Part shown: positions 38,801 to 50,800 of the stretch, piece by piece
Layout: every line of letters begins with the position of its first letter
How positions within the stretch are numbered: position 1 is the first letter of the stretch
Source of the DNA: Henricia sp. BOLD:AAB3569
Lineage: Eukaryota; Echinodermata; Asteroidea; Spinulosida; Echinasteridae
DNA: 64,000 nt
NCBI GenBank assembly: GCA_037783545.1
Contig: JBBELK010000058.1
Coordinates: 124,001-188,000 of the forward strand
Direction of reading: 5' to 3'
Translations under genes and position numbers: made by a program
Notes under the pieces: generated by a model
What the model was told of the DNA's origin: nothing
The model's database searches: none
Seen by the model: only the letters and a program-made list of their open reading frames with translations

Positions 38801-41800
38801 CGCGCACCGCGGAAAATTAAAACAACCTCACAAAAAAGTAATATTTTTAGTCATTTTTAGGCAGCTTTACATCATAATTACGGCATTTACTTTGTCAGTA
38901 TGCTATAATCTATTGATTTGTGATAAAAATGTGGTATTTGGTGGTAGTTGACGGTAGTTGACGGCAGTTGACGGCAGTTGACGGCAATTAGTATGACCCT
39001 ATCAAACAGCAGGAAAAGTTATACAGCACAGTACAACTGAGAACGTAAGGAGAAAAGGGTATTTTTTATTGTAAGCCTACATGTAAATATTGTTTAATGC
39101 AATTAGGTCTACATGTAATTCTAGAGAAGTTATACAATTGCTTTCATAATATGATTCCTTATCTTTCTTATTTTTTTTGTTATAACAATGGAAAAACAAG
39201 TTATGAAATTTAGTTTAAATTTCTATCTGGTGTCAAAGTTCAAAATTCTAATTTCAAAATGCCACTATTATTAAAGTTTTCAACAATCGGAAGATGTTTC
39301 CAACAATCGGAAGATGTTTCCAACAATCGGAAGATGTTTCCAACAATCGGAAAAAAAGTTTGGGGCGATCAGAAGAGGATGTGATGATACAGTTATTTCC
39401 CGACGACCGCAGAAGCCATGACATCGCGTGCCCACCGGGAATGGGTTTCCTTCCTCCGTGCGAATTCCATAAACTAGTCTCCTGCCTCTAAAACTTGTAA
39501 AAGGGTGGAGCTGGTCAGAGAAGGCTGCAGGGAAGAAGTATGTTCTTCAATTGGTTCATGATTGCAGTCTGCAGGGAAAAACAAATTAATATATCCTGTT
39601 AAAATGATTCCGTTAAAATAACGATGAGTACGAGTTGGCACGCGTACGAGTTGGTGTGTGTACGAGTTGGCGTGTGTACGAGTTGGCACGTGTACGACTT
39701 GACCAACTTGCGTACGAGTTGGCTCGCGTACGAGTTGACCTGTATTCGTTACACACATTAAGGTTCGAATGACTCCACAGGATACGATTTCCAATTCAAT
39801 AACAACAATCCTGAACAATCTTTATTTCCAAATCACGGGGAGAATTACGTTACGTGTCTCATTGATAAACAGCCATCTTTGATTCTATCCCACCATGCTT
39901 TGGTGCATTGTAGTCTCATGTCCAGTCGTCACGTTTGTGCGTGACAGTCCATGTATAGTCTGTTTTCAAGTCGGCAGTTATAATGCGCCCGTTATATCCC
40001 CCCTCCCCCTCTCCTATTTCTCTGTAATTATCAAAATTTTACTTGAACAAGTTTACACGTTTCTCCTTAACAAAGTGTCAAAAAGTAGGAAAACAAAGTT
40101 AACAATTTTAACACATTAGTTAGGGACTTGGAAATCAGTGACGTCATCGCGCGCACTGGGTACACTAGTAATGGTTAGTTTCACAGCGGATTTTTGCCGT
40201 CTCTGAAGTGGCGCATCATGAAAAATGCGCTCTAAAATCTCACATTGTTCAATTCATTTTTTTTAATAGATGCGTGGGAAAAAGCATACTTTTCTGACGA
40301 TATGCATTTGTTAAAACGATTTGTAAAAGATTTATAGTGGGGCGCAGCAATATGTTTGTTTGATAGTGAGATTTATGACCCCAAAAAAGGTAGTTCTTGT
40401 TGCGAAACAGACTTGTGAAACCAACAAACAGTTTGGGGAGATAGTTGTTTGTGTTTGTGCCAAATTTCATTGAAGAAAACATTCCCCTTGCTTGTTATTT
40501 TTAGAACGCAAAAATGATTAACGGCTCCGTCTTGCACACGTTGTCGAGTGCGTAGTCTTCATTCCAGGCATAAATGTGAGCTTACACATAGACAAAGACG
40601 TTGCGCGCCCTCACGTGTGCATATTAGGGAGGTTTCGCACCGTCACGGATACCGATACGGATACGTCAAGACTCTATGCGCTTCTCGTGACGCGTAACCG
40701 AAGTACACACGTTTTCATACGCGTAAATAACGGATATCGGCCTCCATACGCGTAGCATAAAAACGGATACCGGTTATTGGGATTTTTCGCTTTTTTCGTG
40801 ATGGATGAATAAGTTCACTGTACTGCCAACATGCAAAAAACGGTTAGTACATTGTGGATGAGTGTTATTTTGGCGCGCAATTGCCACGTGAGGGCACATT
40901 GCTTATTACTCAGTTTAACGCAAAACGATAAAGCGTGTTGAATTAAGACTAATCAGACTTGAAGTTGAAGATATCTTCGTTGGCTTGGCGCAATATGTCA
41001 CTGTGGGGGCGCTTCATACTGCATCGCATTCTTCGAGCTCTCTCCTAATCAGTTTACACTCACGATTTCGCGGGAAAACGGCCGATTTCTAAGACGCATA
41101 TCTCGGCTACCGCTTGCTCAATTTATGTGATAAATGCTGATTTTTTCAATGATATTTTCAATCAAAATCGAAGTCCCTACATTAGTGTCCACTAAAGTGA
41201 TCTCTTAAACTTTAAGAGTCTTTCTACAGTTTTTTTCCTGTTGAAAAAAAGTGGGTTACTAAACACAACACAAAAATAAGCAGTCTCAGCTAAAATGGCA
41301 TCGCCCAGGGCATGCAGCTCAGAACGTTGTCCGAATTTTGTCCAATGTTTCAAGACGCCGTAGATGGCCAAATTGACGATTCCGTAAGCGTTACCGTTAT
41401 TTTATGAAACACTAGACTCTCAGGATTTACTTTTAGAAGGCTAAAAGTGTTTATTTTTACGTTTTATATTGGGACGTTATCATTTTCTATATAACACTTT
41501 TAGCCCCATACCAATTTAACCCCATTCACTACCTTACATTTTGCTGCACGCGGCAAGATGGCCGCCGTACCCCAAACTATAGTTCACCATACAGTCAAAA
41601 TTAAACATTGAAAAACTTATCATGGAATTACCTGGAATCTTCAGAATGTTGTACCGTGGTCCGTTTTACCCGATGATTCTTCTAAACAGAAAAAAACTAG
41701 TCCAACGTAATTTTTCTTGACATTTTCGAGCACACTCGAGACAACAGCCGTGTTACAGACGAACAAAAGATCATTGTACTGCTAGTGACGTCATTCAATG

Positions 41801-44800
41801 AGATGACCACAAGAGGGCGGGATATCTGGGCCCTGTTAACCGTAAGAAAATATATAATAATGCCTACCAAATACAAATATTGACTGCTTTTTATTCGGGT
41901 AATGGTTAAGATTATATGCCCTCGGTGATCTCGAAGCCATGACTACCGGGTATGCCCCTCAGCTTCCGCCTTGGGACATAGTCATGGCTTCGAGATCACC
42001 TTGGGCCTATAATCTTAACCATGCCCCTCATTGCAGTCAATATTTGTTTACTATACCGCCCACTGCGCCGACACATGGCAAGTCGACCTGCAAATTTTCA
42101 TCGCTTTTATCTTTTTTTATTGAGTGCTTTGGTGTACACTTTTCCATAGAAACTCTGTGACTACGTATGCGATCTCCTTCTGGAGGAGTCGAACGTTCAG
42201 CCTGTATCAACTCCAGTGACAGTATGTGGGGATATACACGGCCAGGTAAGCCTCAACTAACTAGTCCATGCCTTTTTAAATCGATTGCCTGCAAACTGTC
42301 TTGACATATTAAGAACTGACCATCATGCATGGTGAATAGACTGTATAAAATAGCTGCCATCTTGTAGGGCAGTTTCTTCGTTCCTTAAGGAAATGCATTG
42401 CATGGTTGCACTTTTTATGCTTACATTGTTGACCAATTTAAATGTCAAAAGTTGCCCTACAAGATGGCAGCTATTCGATACGTTCTATTCTGTCGGTCGG
42501 TGCCACGTAACATCCAAAAGGACTGGAGTGAAAACAGTGGTGTGCCCATGGTGACAAGCGAAGGAGCAAAGCTGTTGTCTACGCAACATGTACATGTACA
42601 TGTACATGTATCTCAGCATGAACGAATTTGTTTTCACTCCAGTCACGGTGCTATGCCCATGCAAAGGCATACCGGTATGACACAGGGTCACAAAAGTGCC
42701 AGGATCTCAACCGACGGAATATAATGTGCACTGTATACAAATTTAACAAAATAATTCCATACACACTGCTTGCCATCATTAACCAGTACTGTCCCAAACA
42801 GAATGAAATCTTTAGTTTCCTAAACAGGGTGAAGTCCAAATCGCAAGTGATTAAGCTTAAAGTCTGAGTTGAACTGAATGCATAGTTCCGACCTGTCAAT
42901 CAAGCCGAACCCGCGACCAATCACAACAGAGCTAGCAGACGGCGCCCACAAAGGTCAAAGTGATGCAATCATCACACAATCACTGCCCATACAGTTTGTA
43001 TGTTGTATGCGCCAGTGACCGGGTGAATTTTGGTTTCAATGTTGGGCGATTCGCTGTTCAAAGGTAGGAAAGCGCATTTTTATGAAATATATGGCACCCC
43101 TGCATTACTAGCATTTCGCTCAGTGTGTGCTACGGTAACTGTCGACCTCAAAACATAAATACCTTTGAGTTTTCTCCAATGAATCTGTGCTTTCCATGCC
43201 GAGTCCCATTGCTTTGTACGTAGTCTCGCCATTTTTTTGCGATGGCTTGTGAGCACATAGCAACAATATCTAAGGGGCGGGGTTAACTGGGCAATCTCGG
43301 AACTATGCATTGTGAGTTAGGGGCTATCCATAAAGTACATACGCATGGAGGAGGGGGGCGGAGGTTAAGATTAATTGCGTATCTAACCGCAAAGAGCTCG
43401 GTATCGAACCATCTGCCAACGCGAAACCAAAATCTTGGGTTCTGATCCGGGGCCAATTTGGTCCCGAGAGCGTTTACACTCAGTTTGTGATACGGAGCTG
43501 ATCCCGAGCTCTGTGTTCGACCCTGAGCTTGGAATCATGTGTAAACAGGGTGTAATGTATGGGAACCAGTGTATGGAATTCTTTGCAGATCCACATTATC
43601 ATCACGACAATGTTTCCCTCGCACTTCCAGTTATAGCATGTAGAACTTCAATAGTTCTTGAGTTACAAAATACAAGTTAGATTTACTTTGAATGTCTTTT
43701 CTGCTTGTTCTCTTCAGTTTTATGATTTAGAGGAACTGTTCAGGACAGGAGGCCAGATCCCCGACACCAACTACGTGTTCATGGTGAGAAATCGTCTGAC
43801 GTGACTTTGTAAATAACCAGAAAAGTGACAAAAGTTGGCCATGCCTCTTGAAAAATGGGAAGTTAAGTGGACGTACAGTTTCAGACTATTGTTTTGAGTA
43901 GATTTCCCAGTAACTTTAAAGGGCCCCTTATTTAGGATTTTTATCAATGGAATCTATGCTTTAAAACCACTCTACTCAGTTAAAGTCATAAAAATCCTAT
44001 TTGGAGCTTGCTTTGGGGGTTAAAACAAAGGTTTTTAGTTTTTATGCTAATGAGAATATGCATATTCATGACCAAGGTCACTATGTCACAAGAGGCAAAC
44101 ACAGGAAAGTCACATTCAACTGTGCACAAAAGATTCCACTTTTTCTCAAACGTCCTGGAACGTTTATAATCCATGACTGTTTGAGTTTGTTCTACATGTT
44201 TCCTGCTGTAAGCCATGATAAAACTGGGGGAGAAAACCGCAGCAATTTGCCACAAGTCGAACTTGAAGTCTTATGTTTTTTCCTAACTTTTCCCTTCTGT
44301 CTTCCTTATGTGATGCACTCAAAACAGCGCCCTCTGTCTGTGATTTATTGGAGTGAAATCTTCAAAGTTGAAAAAGGCCACCTTTTATTGATTTTACATC
44401 CAAACGAACAATAGTATGTCTTGCTGAACAAGTAATCCGTCATTATGAAGCAAAGCTTAGGCACAAAGTTATTTAGCATGTCACAGGCCCTTTAAGTGGA
44501 TGTACAGTTTCAGACTATTGTTTTGAGTAGATTTCCCAGTAACTTTAAGCAGCGTGTCCAGATCACGTTTTTGAACCCCCTTCCCCATTTTCCCTATGGG
44601 TGTTCATTGCTAAGATTTTGATACCATATCATTTGTCATATTTTTCTCATTACCATTCTGAATTTTTGCGCTCTCAATCCGTGTATTTTCAAGGGTATCG
44701 TAAAAAAAAAACACCAATGTTTTGTAAACTAATTTGTCCGGTTATATAAAGCAGTGCAGTGATTACACCAAACGTTTTGCTTCCACATCCAAATTGGAGA

Positions 44801-47800
44801 TTGCAATATTTCTGTTTTCTTCCCATGGATAGTATTTTGGGGAGATTTTTATATGATTGTTAGGTTAGAGCAAAATCTATTTTCTGGAAAAATCTGGAGA
44901 AGATCCTTTAAAACAGTGTCATAAAATTACAGATTCTAAACTTGACACATTTTAAAGAACTTTTCTCCTCAATCTACATTTTAATTCACAGGGTGACTTC
45001 GTAGACCGTGGTTACTACAGCCTAGAGACCTTCACTAGGTTACTCACACTCAAGGCAAAATGGCCTGATCGTATCACGCTACTCCGTGGCAACCACGAAA
45101 GCAGGCAAATCACTCAGGTCTACGGGTTTTATGGTAAGACAGCAAGTTTTCCTTTTATCTTAGGCCTAAAAAATTATGAAAATCTCTGATCAGAATTTGT
45201 TTCGGGGTGCATATACAATATTCTCCGCTGGCCGACAATTTGTCCGGGTGCGCTGAGCAGCGTCCTCAAGCGGCAAACACTGACCAACCCTCTGTTCGCC
45301 TCATGAGGGCATTGTTTAAAATGTCCGTGATCGGCCGTGATTGACCATGGATTTGTTCGCCGCTGCGATTGATATGCGTGGTAAGTACAGTAAACTCTCA
45401 TTACAACGCGCCCTGATAGTACGCTCTTTCAGATATAACGCTAAATTTTTCAAGTCCCGGCCATTCCCCTATTGAATTGTGTACATTTTCTTTGGTTACA
45501 GCGCTCTCGGTTACAGCGCTAATACAGATACAGCGCTCAATGTTCATTTCAAGTCCCTGGAACGATACATTATGTGTAAAATGACTCCTGTTATAACGCT
45601 CCTAACCTGAGAGTTTTACAGAGTGGTCCAGTCCTTCGTAAAGCGTGTAAAGTACATGTATGTTATTTTTTTAGCGGCAACTCGCTCTCGTCGCACATGC
45701 TGCATTCATAAAACGATGCATCGAGCGCAATCGCTGCTGTCAGCTAGCATGCATTGCACGTGTCTGGACACGGACCCACATTTGGTTTACAGTCAACTCG
45801 ACCGTTTGCGAACTCAACTCTTTCTGATCTTGTAGCGCGATTTTGTGCCTATCTTCACGCGAATCCTCTGTCGGCCCCACGCGAATCACGCGAAAGCGAA
45901 ATTTTATTATTTCCCCATGGTTTAACTTCTTTCTGCTTGCGCAAAGATTAGCAGGGAAATGTTAGACTTCATCAGTTTTGCCGATGATTCGCCTTCGCTT
46001 CGCTTTTGCAAACCGTCACTTTTGACTCGATTAAGTTTGAACGCACAACGGTCGAGTTGACTGACCTGCACCCACCGAGTCTAGTCTAGTGGGCGATGTA
46101 GCACATGTGGCACGGACCTTCAAATTATGTGCATGGGGGGTTTGCTTTTGTGGCTAGCTTTCAAAAATTACGGGCTTATAAAGTAATTAAATGTTTAGCT
46201 TATTGGACAAGTATTGTATTAACTTTTTTATGGAAAAACCAGAATTGTCTCTAGTATATCGTTATTTCGTAAAATATTGGGGAAAATACATGTCATACGT
46301 CACCCCTTGCATAAAATGCTCTATCTAGACCATACAACACGTGATCGCGCTGTCTAGTCTAGGGCTGCTCCGCGTCCGCGAGGGAGCGATAGGATCGTGC
46401 TGTGCCTAGCTGGCATGCACGGCCGGCCTATAGCCTGCCTGAGAGTCGAGTCCGGCGTTGAGCCGTGTTGAACCCCAACCGTTAATTTTTTGACAATTTA
46501 CGGCGCATTTATCATGCCTATTGTCATGTGGAGGATTTACGTTTAGCGCCCCAAAACATGCCCACAGTTAGAACGTCTGCTAAACTACATGTACGTCGGA
46601 CAAATTTAGCCTTTTAACCGTGGGAAAACTGAAAACATTCCCGACTTGTATCGGTAGGTTTCGGGCGGTATCCGGATATGGGACTCCTTCCTTTTTTTAT
46701 TTCGTTTTTCACTTTACTCACCAAAACCCAACTAAAGGCTAATGTATTAGTCAGCCAAAATGACAACTTAATTAAGTGTCCATATTTCTCACTTTCTATT
46801 TTGTGGTTATTAACTGAAAACGAAATAACACAAACACGTCACAAGATACTTGGAGAAATGATCGTTTTATTTGTCTGTCATAACAACACAAGCAGTCCAA
46901 GAACTCTTCTCTGTGATAAAAATACAAATACATGACACAGTAAAAATCTCCTGATTTTGCGACGCACGTCATACCTTCGATGTTTTTACTGTACATGTAC
47001 ACACATATGTATGTACTCTACATGTACCGTGCATTACATGTACATGTACTGTGCGTACATGTGTACATGTACATGTGTATCGCTTACTGCGCTATCTGGA
47101 TATAGCGCTCGCAAAAAAAGTTCTGTCCCTCGAAGAGCGCTATAACAAGAGTTTACTGTAAACGATAATGACGATAGTGGCTAGCGAATCATGTTTGGCG
47201 AATTTACACCTAATTTTGCCATACTTCTGAAATGGCTTGTTGTCTGGGCGGCCGAGTTTTTTGTCCGGGCGGCAAATTTTTGTCCGGGCGCTAACAGTAC
47301 CTCTGATGATTTTTGTCTGGCTGCGCCGCCCAGACAAAACAGGTAGTGGAGAACCCTAGAAGCATCATGACATGCATCAGAATTGTTCATAACATTAATT
47401 GAAAAAGTACCCCCCTCCCTCCAAAATACTACTTATCAACATCTTTTCACCAGCGATTTGACAGTGCATGTAAAGTCCTACGCGGCTCCCCCTCCAACCA
47501 CACCCCTCCCCCTTTCTGTGCTTTGTAGTACCGCGAAATGTTGACAACTTTAGACGGCACCTCGAGTATCAACTTGTGCTAGGTATTACCAAACTATGCT
47601 GTTTTATGTTTATTTTGTTATCTCTCTTAACACAGATGAATGTCAGACTAAGTACGGCAATGCCAATGCGTGGAGATACTGTACCAAAGTGTTTGATCTT
47701 CTAACTGTTGCTGCTGTAAGTATTAAACATCCCTTTGGTTTAAAGGAGCGTGACCAGAGTTTCTGGAAAATAGTTTTCGATGTAACTTACCAATATTATC

Positions 47801-50800
47801 AAGTAACTCCCATACACACCTCCCATGTCCCAAAAACCCGAAAACATTCGCAATTTCCAGTAAAAAATTGAACAAAACTATCGAGTCGGCTTTCAGCGGA
47901 TAAACGTTGATACTGGAAAATTAGTTTACAAATAATCGGTGGATTTTCGACGATATCCTCGGGAAATATGCGGCCTAGAAGCGCGGGAGTTTCAGTTTCG
48001 TAATCAGAAAAATATAACGGATGTTATGATATAAAAATCTCATGACCCATAAGGTAAGTCCCGGGGAGTTATGGGTAAAAAAAGGTGATCTGGTCACACT
48101 CCTTTAACCCAGGGATGCCCGTCTTCTAACTGTAGCCGGAATTCCGGCTTTTTCATATTGTGGACAAAGAAATCTGGCAAAGCCTCTTTTCCAGGACAGA
48201 AAATGGCCGGAAAATTGCATTTTTTGTAAGCATTATTTTTTTTGCACTGAGCACTCTTCGTCAACTGTGTGTGCACTAAATTTGACTATTAGAGAGACTG
48301 GTGTGAAGTCTAGTATTCTTACACTAGCACATGTGAGCAGCGGCATTTTTATTGGTGTACATCGCATGTGTCATGTGTGTACTGTGTGTGTGGATCGGTA
48401 CGGTTCGTGCAGCAAGCGTGGTGCCATGATGAGGAGCAGGATAAAATATCGTAGATTTCTAATCCCTGGTTTAAAGGTAGTATACATGATTGGTATTTCG
48501 AAAATCAGAAATGTTCACAGATTTACGCCTAACTTACACAATATAAACATGGTGACAGTAGAAAACTTCACCCGAAATGGTTTTGTCTGAAGTGCTATAG
48601 TGCCATTTCGCCCCAAATCACTTCGTCCAAACACTACATCGCCAAAATGCAACTTCGCTCCAAAACCACTTCGTGCACAGGCCGTGGTTCAGGGCAAAAT
48701 GGTTCAGGGCGAAGTGGTTTTGGGGCGAAATGACTGCAAACTTTTTTTGACTGTTTTCTCAAAAGTTAGACGAAGTACGTAGCTGGTTTTTGCTCAGGTT
48801 GGTTTTAATCATGCATATCTTCAATCACACAGGGGGATAAAACTATTTGTAACAGTTTACCAATCATGTATACTATATTTAACCTTAAACTGATCTTAGT
48901 CGGCTGGCTAATACAATTTAATATTGCAATTTTCCCTTGGTCCCCTTTTTTTCCAGATATTTTTTACTAAGATTTTGTGTGGATTGTACTTTTTGATAAA
49001 AAACTTCTTTTAATTTTGTATTGTTCTTGTTTGTGATTTGTTTTTGTAGATTATTGATGAACAAATACTCTGTGTTCACGGTGGCCTCTCGCCCGATGTT
49101 AAAACCGTCGACCAGATTCGCACTATAGAGCGAGCGCAGGAAATCCCACACAAAGGAGCCTTTTGTGATATCCTTTGAATGGAAATACCTATTTCAGTGA
49201 AATCTCACCGACTCAAACCTTAAATAGACACACCGGCTTTGTTGGGCTATTTTGGGCTCGAAATAGACCCAGACCCGTACATTATTCTGAAGTGCTTTCC
49301 AGATTAAATTAGATATATCCTGAAAAGACGCCGTCAAATTTGGCTGTTTTTGAGCATTTTTCAAAAATTCAAGGTCACGTGACTATTCGGAACCAGATTC
49401 TGGTTCCGAAAAGTCACGTGGTCTTGTGAGTTAGTTGTATTTCCAGCCATAGAAACCAGCGCAAAGTGCGAGTTGCTTTTGTCATTCGCGGTTGGTTTCT
49501 CTTCTTGTTGGAAAATAATGTCCTACGAACACTATACATACCGTATTTTCCAATATGTACACAAATCTGCCAACAGATTTCATAAGAAGGGTTTCTGGGT
49601 GTTGATATGGACGAGAGAATCTCTCAGATTTTCGTGTCTTTGCTTCGCGTTCGCGGCGATAAATAATATTAGAAGAAAAAACGGCATAGGCCGTTCGATG
49701 TGTTTCCTCGAGTCAGCGCTGACCTGAGGGATCATGCAAGGTGTGATGAGTCGGGGGAAAACAAGGAATCGAGGTTAAACGCCACCTTTATTTACAAACG
49801 CATGATACATACGGTGATACATCGCGACGGCTGGTAAAGCGTATAGCCCAATATTTGTCTCTTTTTTCAATTTTAAACATTTCTAGTTAATTAGGTGACA
49901 TTTTGATAATTTTTTTTCACAACGACCATCGAAATATTATTGTCAAGGATGCTAGATTGGTACGTTATGTAAACAGTAAGCCGGTGTGTCCCTTTAGGAA
50001 ATAAGTTTGATTTAAGAGCCCATTGTATCATTTGCAATGACCCAAAATTTTACTTTACGACATAAAAATGTTCAATACTCAAAGTTATGATAGCAGTGGT
50101 AACACTAGTATCTACCTTAATTGTATTTTCCTTCCAAAATAGTACCTTTCTGTTAACCCCTTCGCAGCACTAGGCATTTTCCAATTTATTCCCTAGAGCT
50201 TGCAGTTTTGGTTATGCAGTATACATGTATGTCTCTGGGGCTGGAGACTTGATGACTAGTTTTTATTTCAAGTCGTAAATCAATCTTATTTCCCAAGTTT
50301 AGTCACAAGTCATATTCTCCAGTCAAGTCACAGGTCAAAAACTGACGTCAAGCCAACAAGTTGAGAGACCGGCTCTGCCCTGGTAGTACTGACCCATGGG
50401 CTAATTCTGTATAACTGCCCCCAAGACACTAACTTAGTGTGGGGTGTTATGGCCGAGCGGTCTAGTGCGTCGAACTTAAGTTCCTGTGCTAGTACTAGAA
50501 TGTAGGTTCGATTCCAGTCCGCGACGGGTTGTGGCACCTGTGCCCTTGAGCAAGGCACTCAACCACACTTGCTCCCATTCCTGTAATTGGCAGTCCCTCC
50601 GCTGTTGGATGTGGTATATAAATTTAAAAAATAAAAATAAAAAAAATAGAACTGCATATGCAGTTCCCTGTCATGAAGTGGTTAAAAAAACAACTGAAGG
50701 TAAAAAATACCCACTTTTTTGCATTTATTTAAGGCTGGGTCTGAATTACATGTATCTTGCTACGTCTTGAAAAACCTTGCATTTCTTAACTAATCAAACA

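Larger units (their letters stand above)
36462..38999. mobile_element. hAT-like 2.5-kb element, 8-bp duplication TATCAAAC, ~270-bp inverted ends
   Basis: TATCAAAC flanks both ends (36454-36461 and 39000-39007). The terminal inverted repeats of about 270 bp start GGTCATACTAATTGCCG. Adjacent to each tip are four to six 10-bp units, CAACTGCCGT on the left and its complement on the right. An 8-bp duplication fits hAT (also P). The interior contains other insertions: a Tc1/mariner fragment, a SINE tail, TTAA MITEs and an inverted-repeat MITE. No hAT transposase was recognised. Confidence 0.85.
36108..39740. mobile_element. Inverted-repeat structure with CAACTCGTACG arrays, in PPP6C intron 1
   Basis: GTCAACTCGTACG begins the left edge and CGTACGAGTTGAC ends the right edge. 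Next to each are tandem 15-17 bp units containing CCAACTCGTACGCG: about eight between 36108 and 36296, and about six between 39625 and 39740 in the opposite sense. The hAT-like element 36462-38999 lies inside. No target duplication could be identified. Confidence 0.55.

Noticed and set aside
44001-44414. A 137-codon open frame as a gene
   Set aside because: It lies wholly inside a TTAA element, is only partly open in the sister copy at 27254-27834, and shows no domain.
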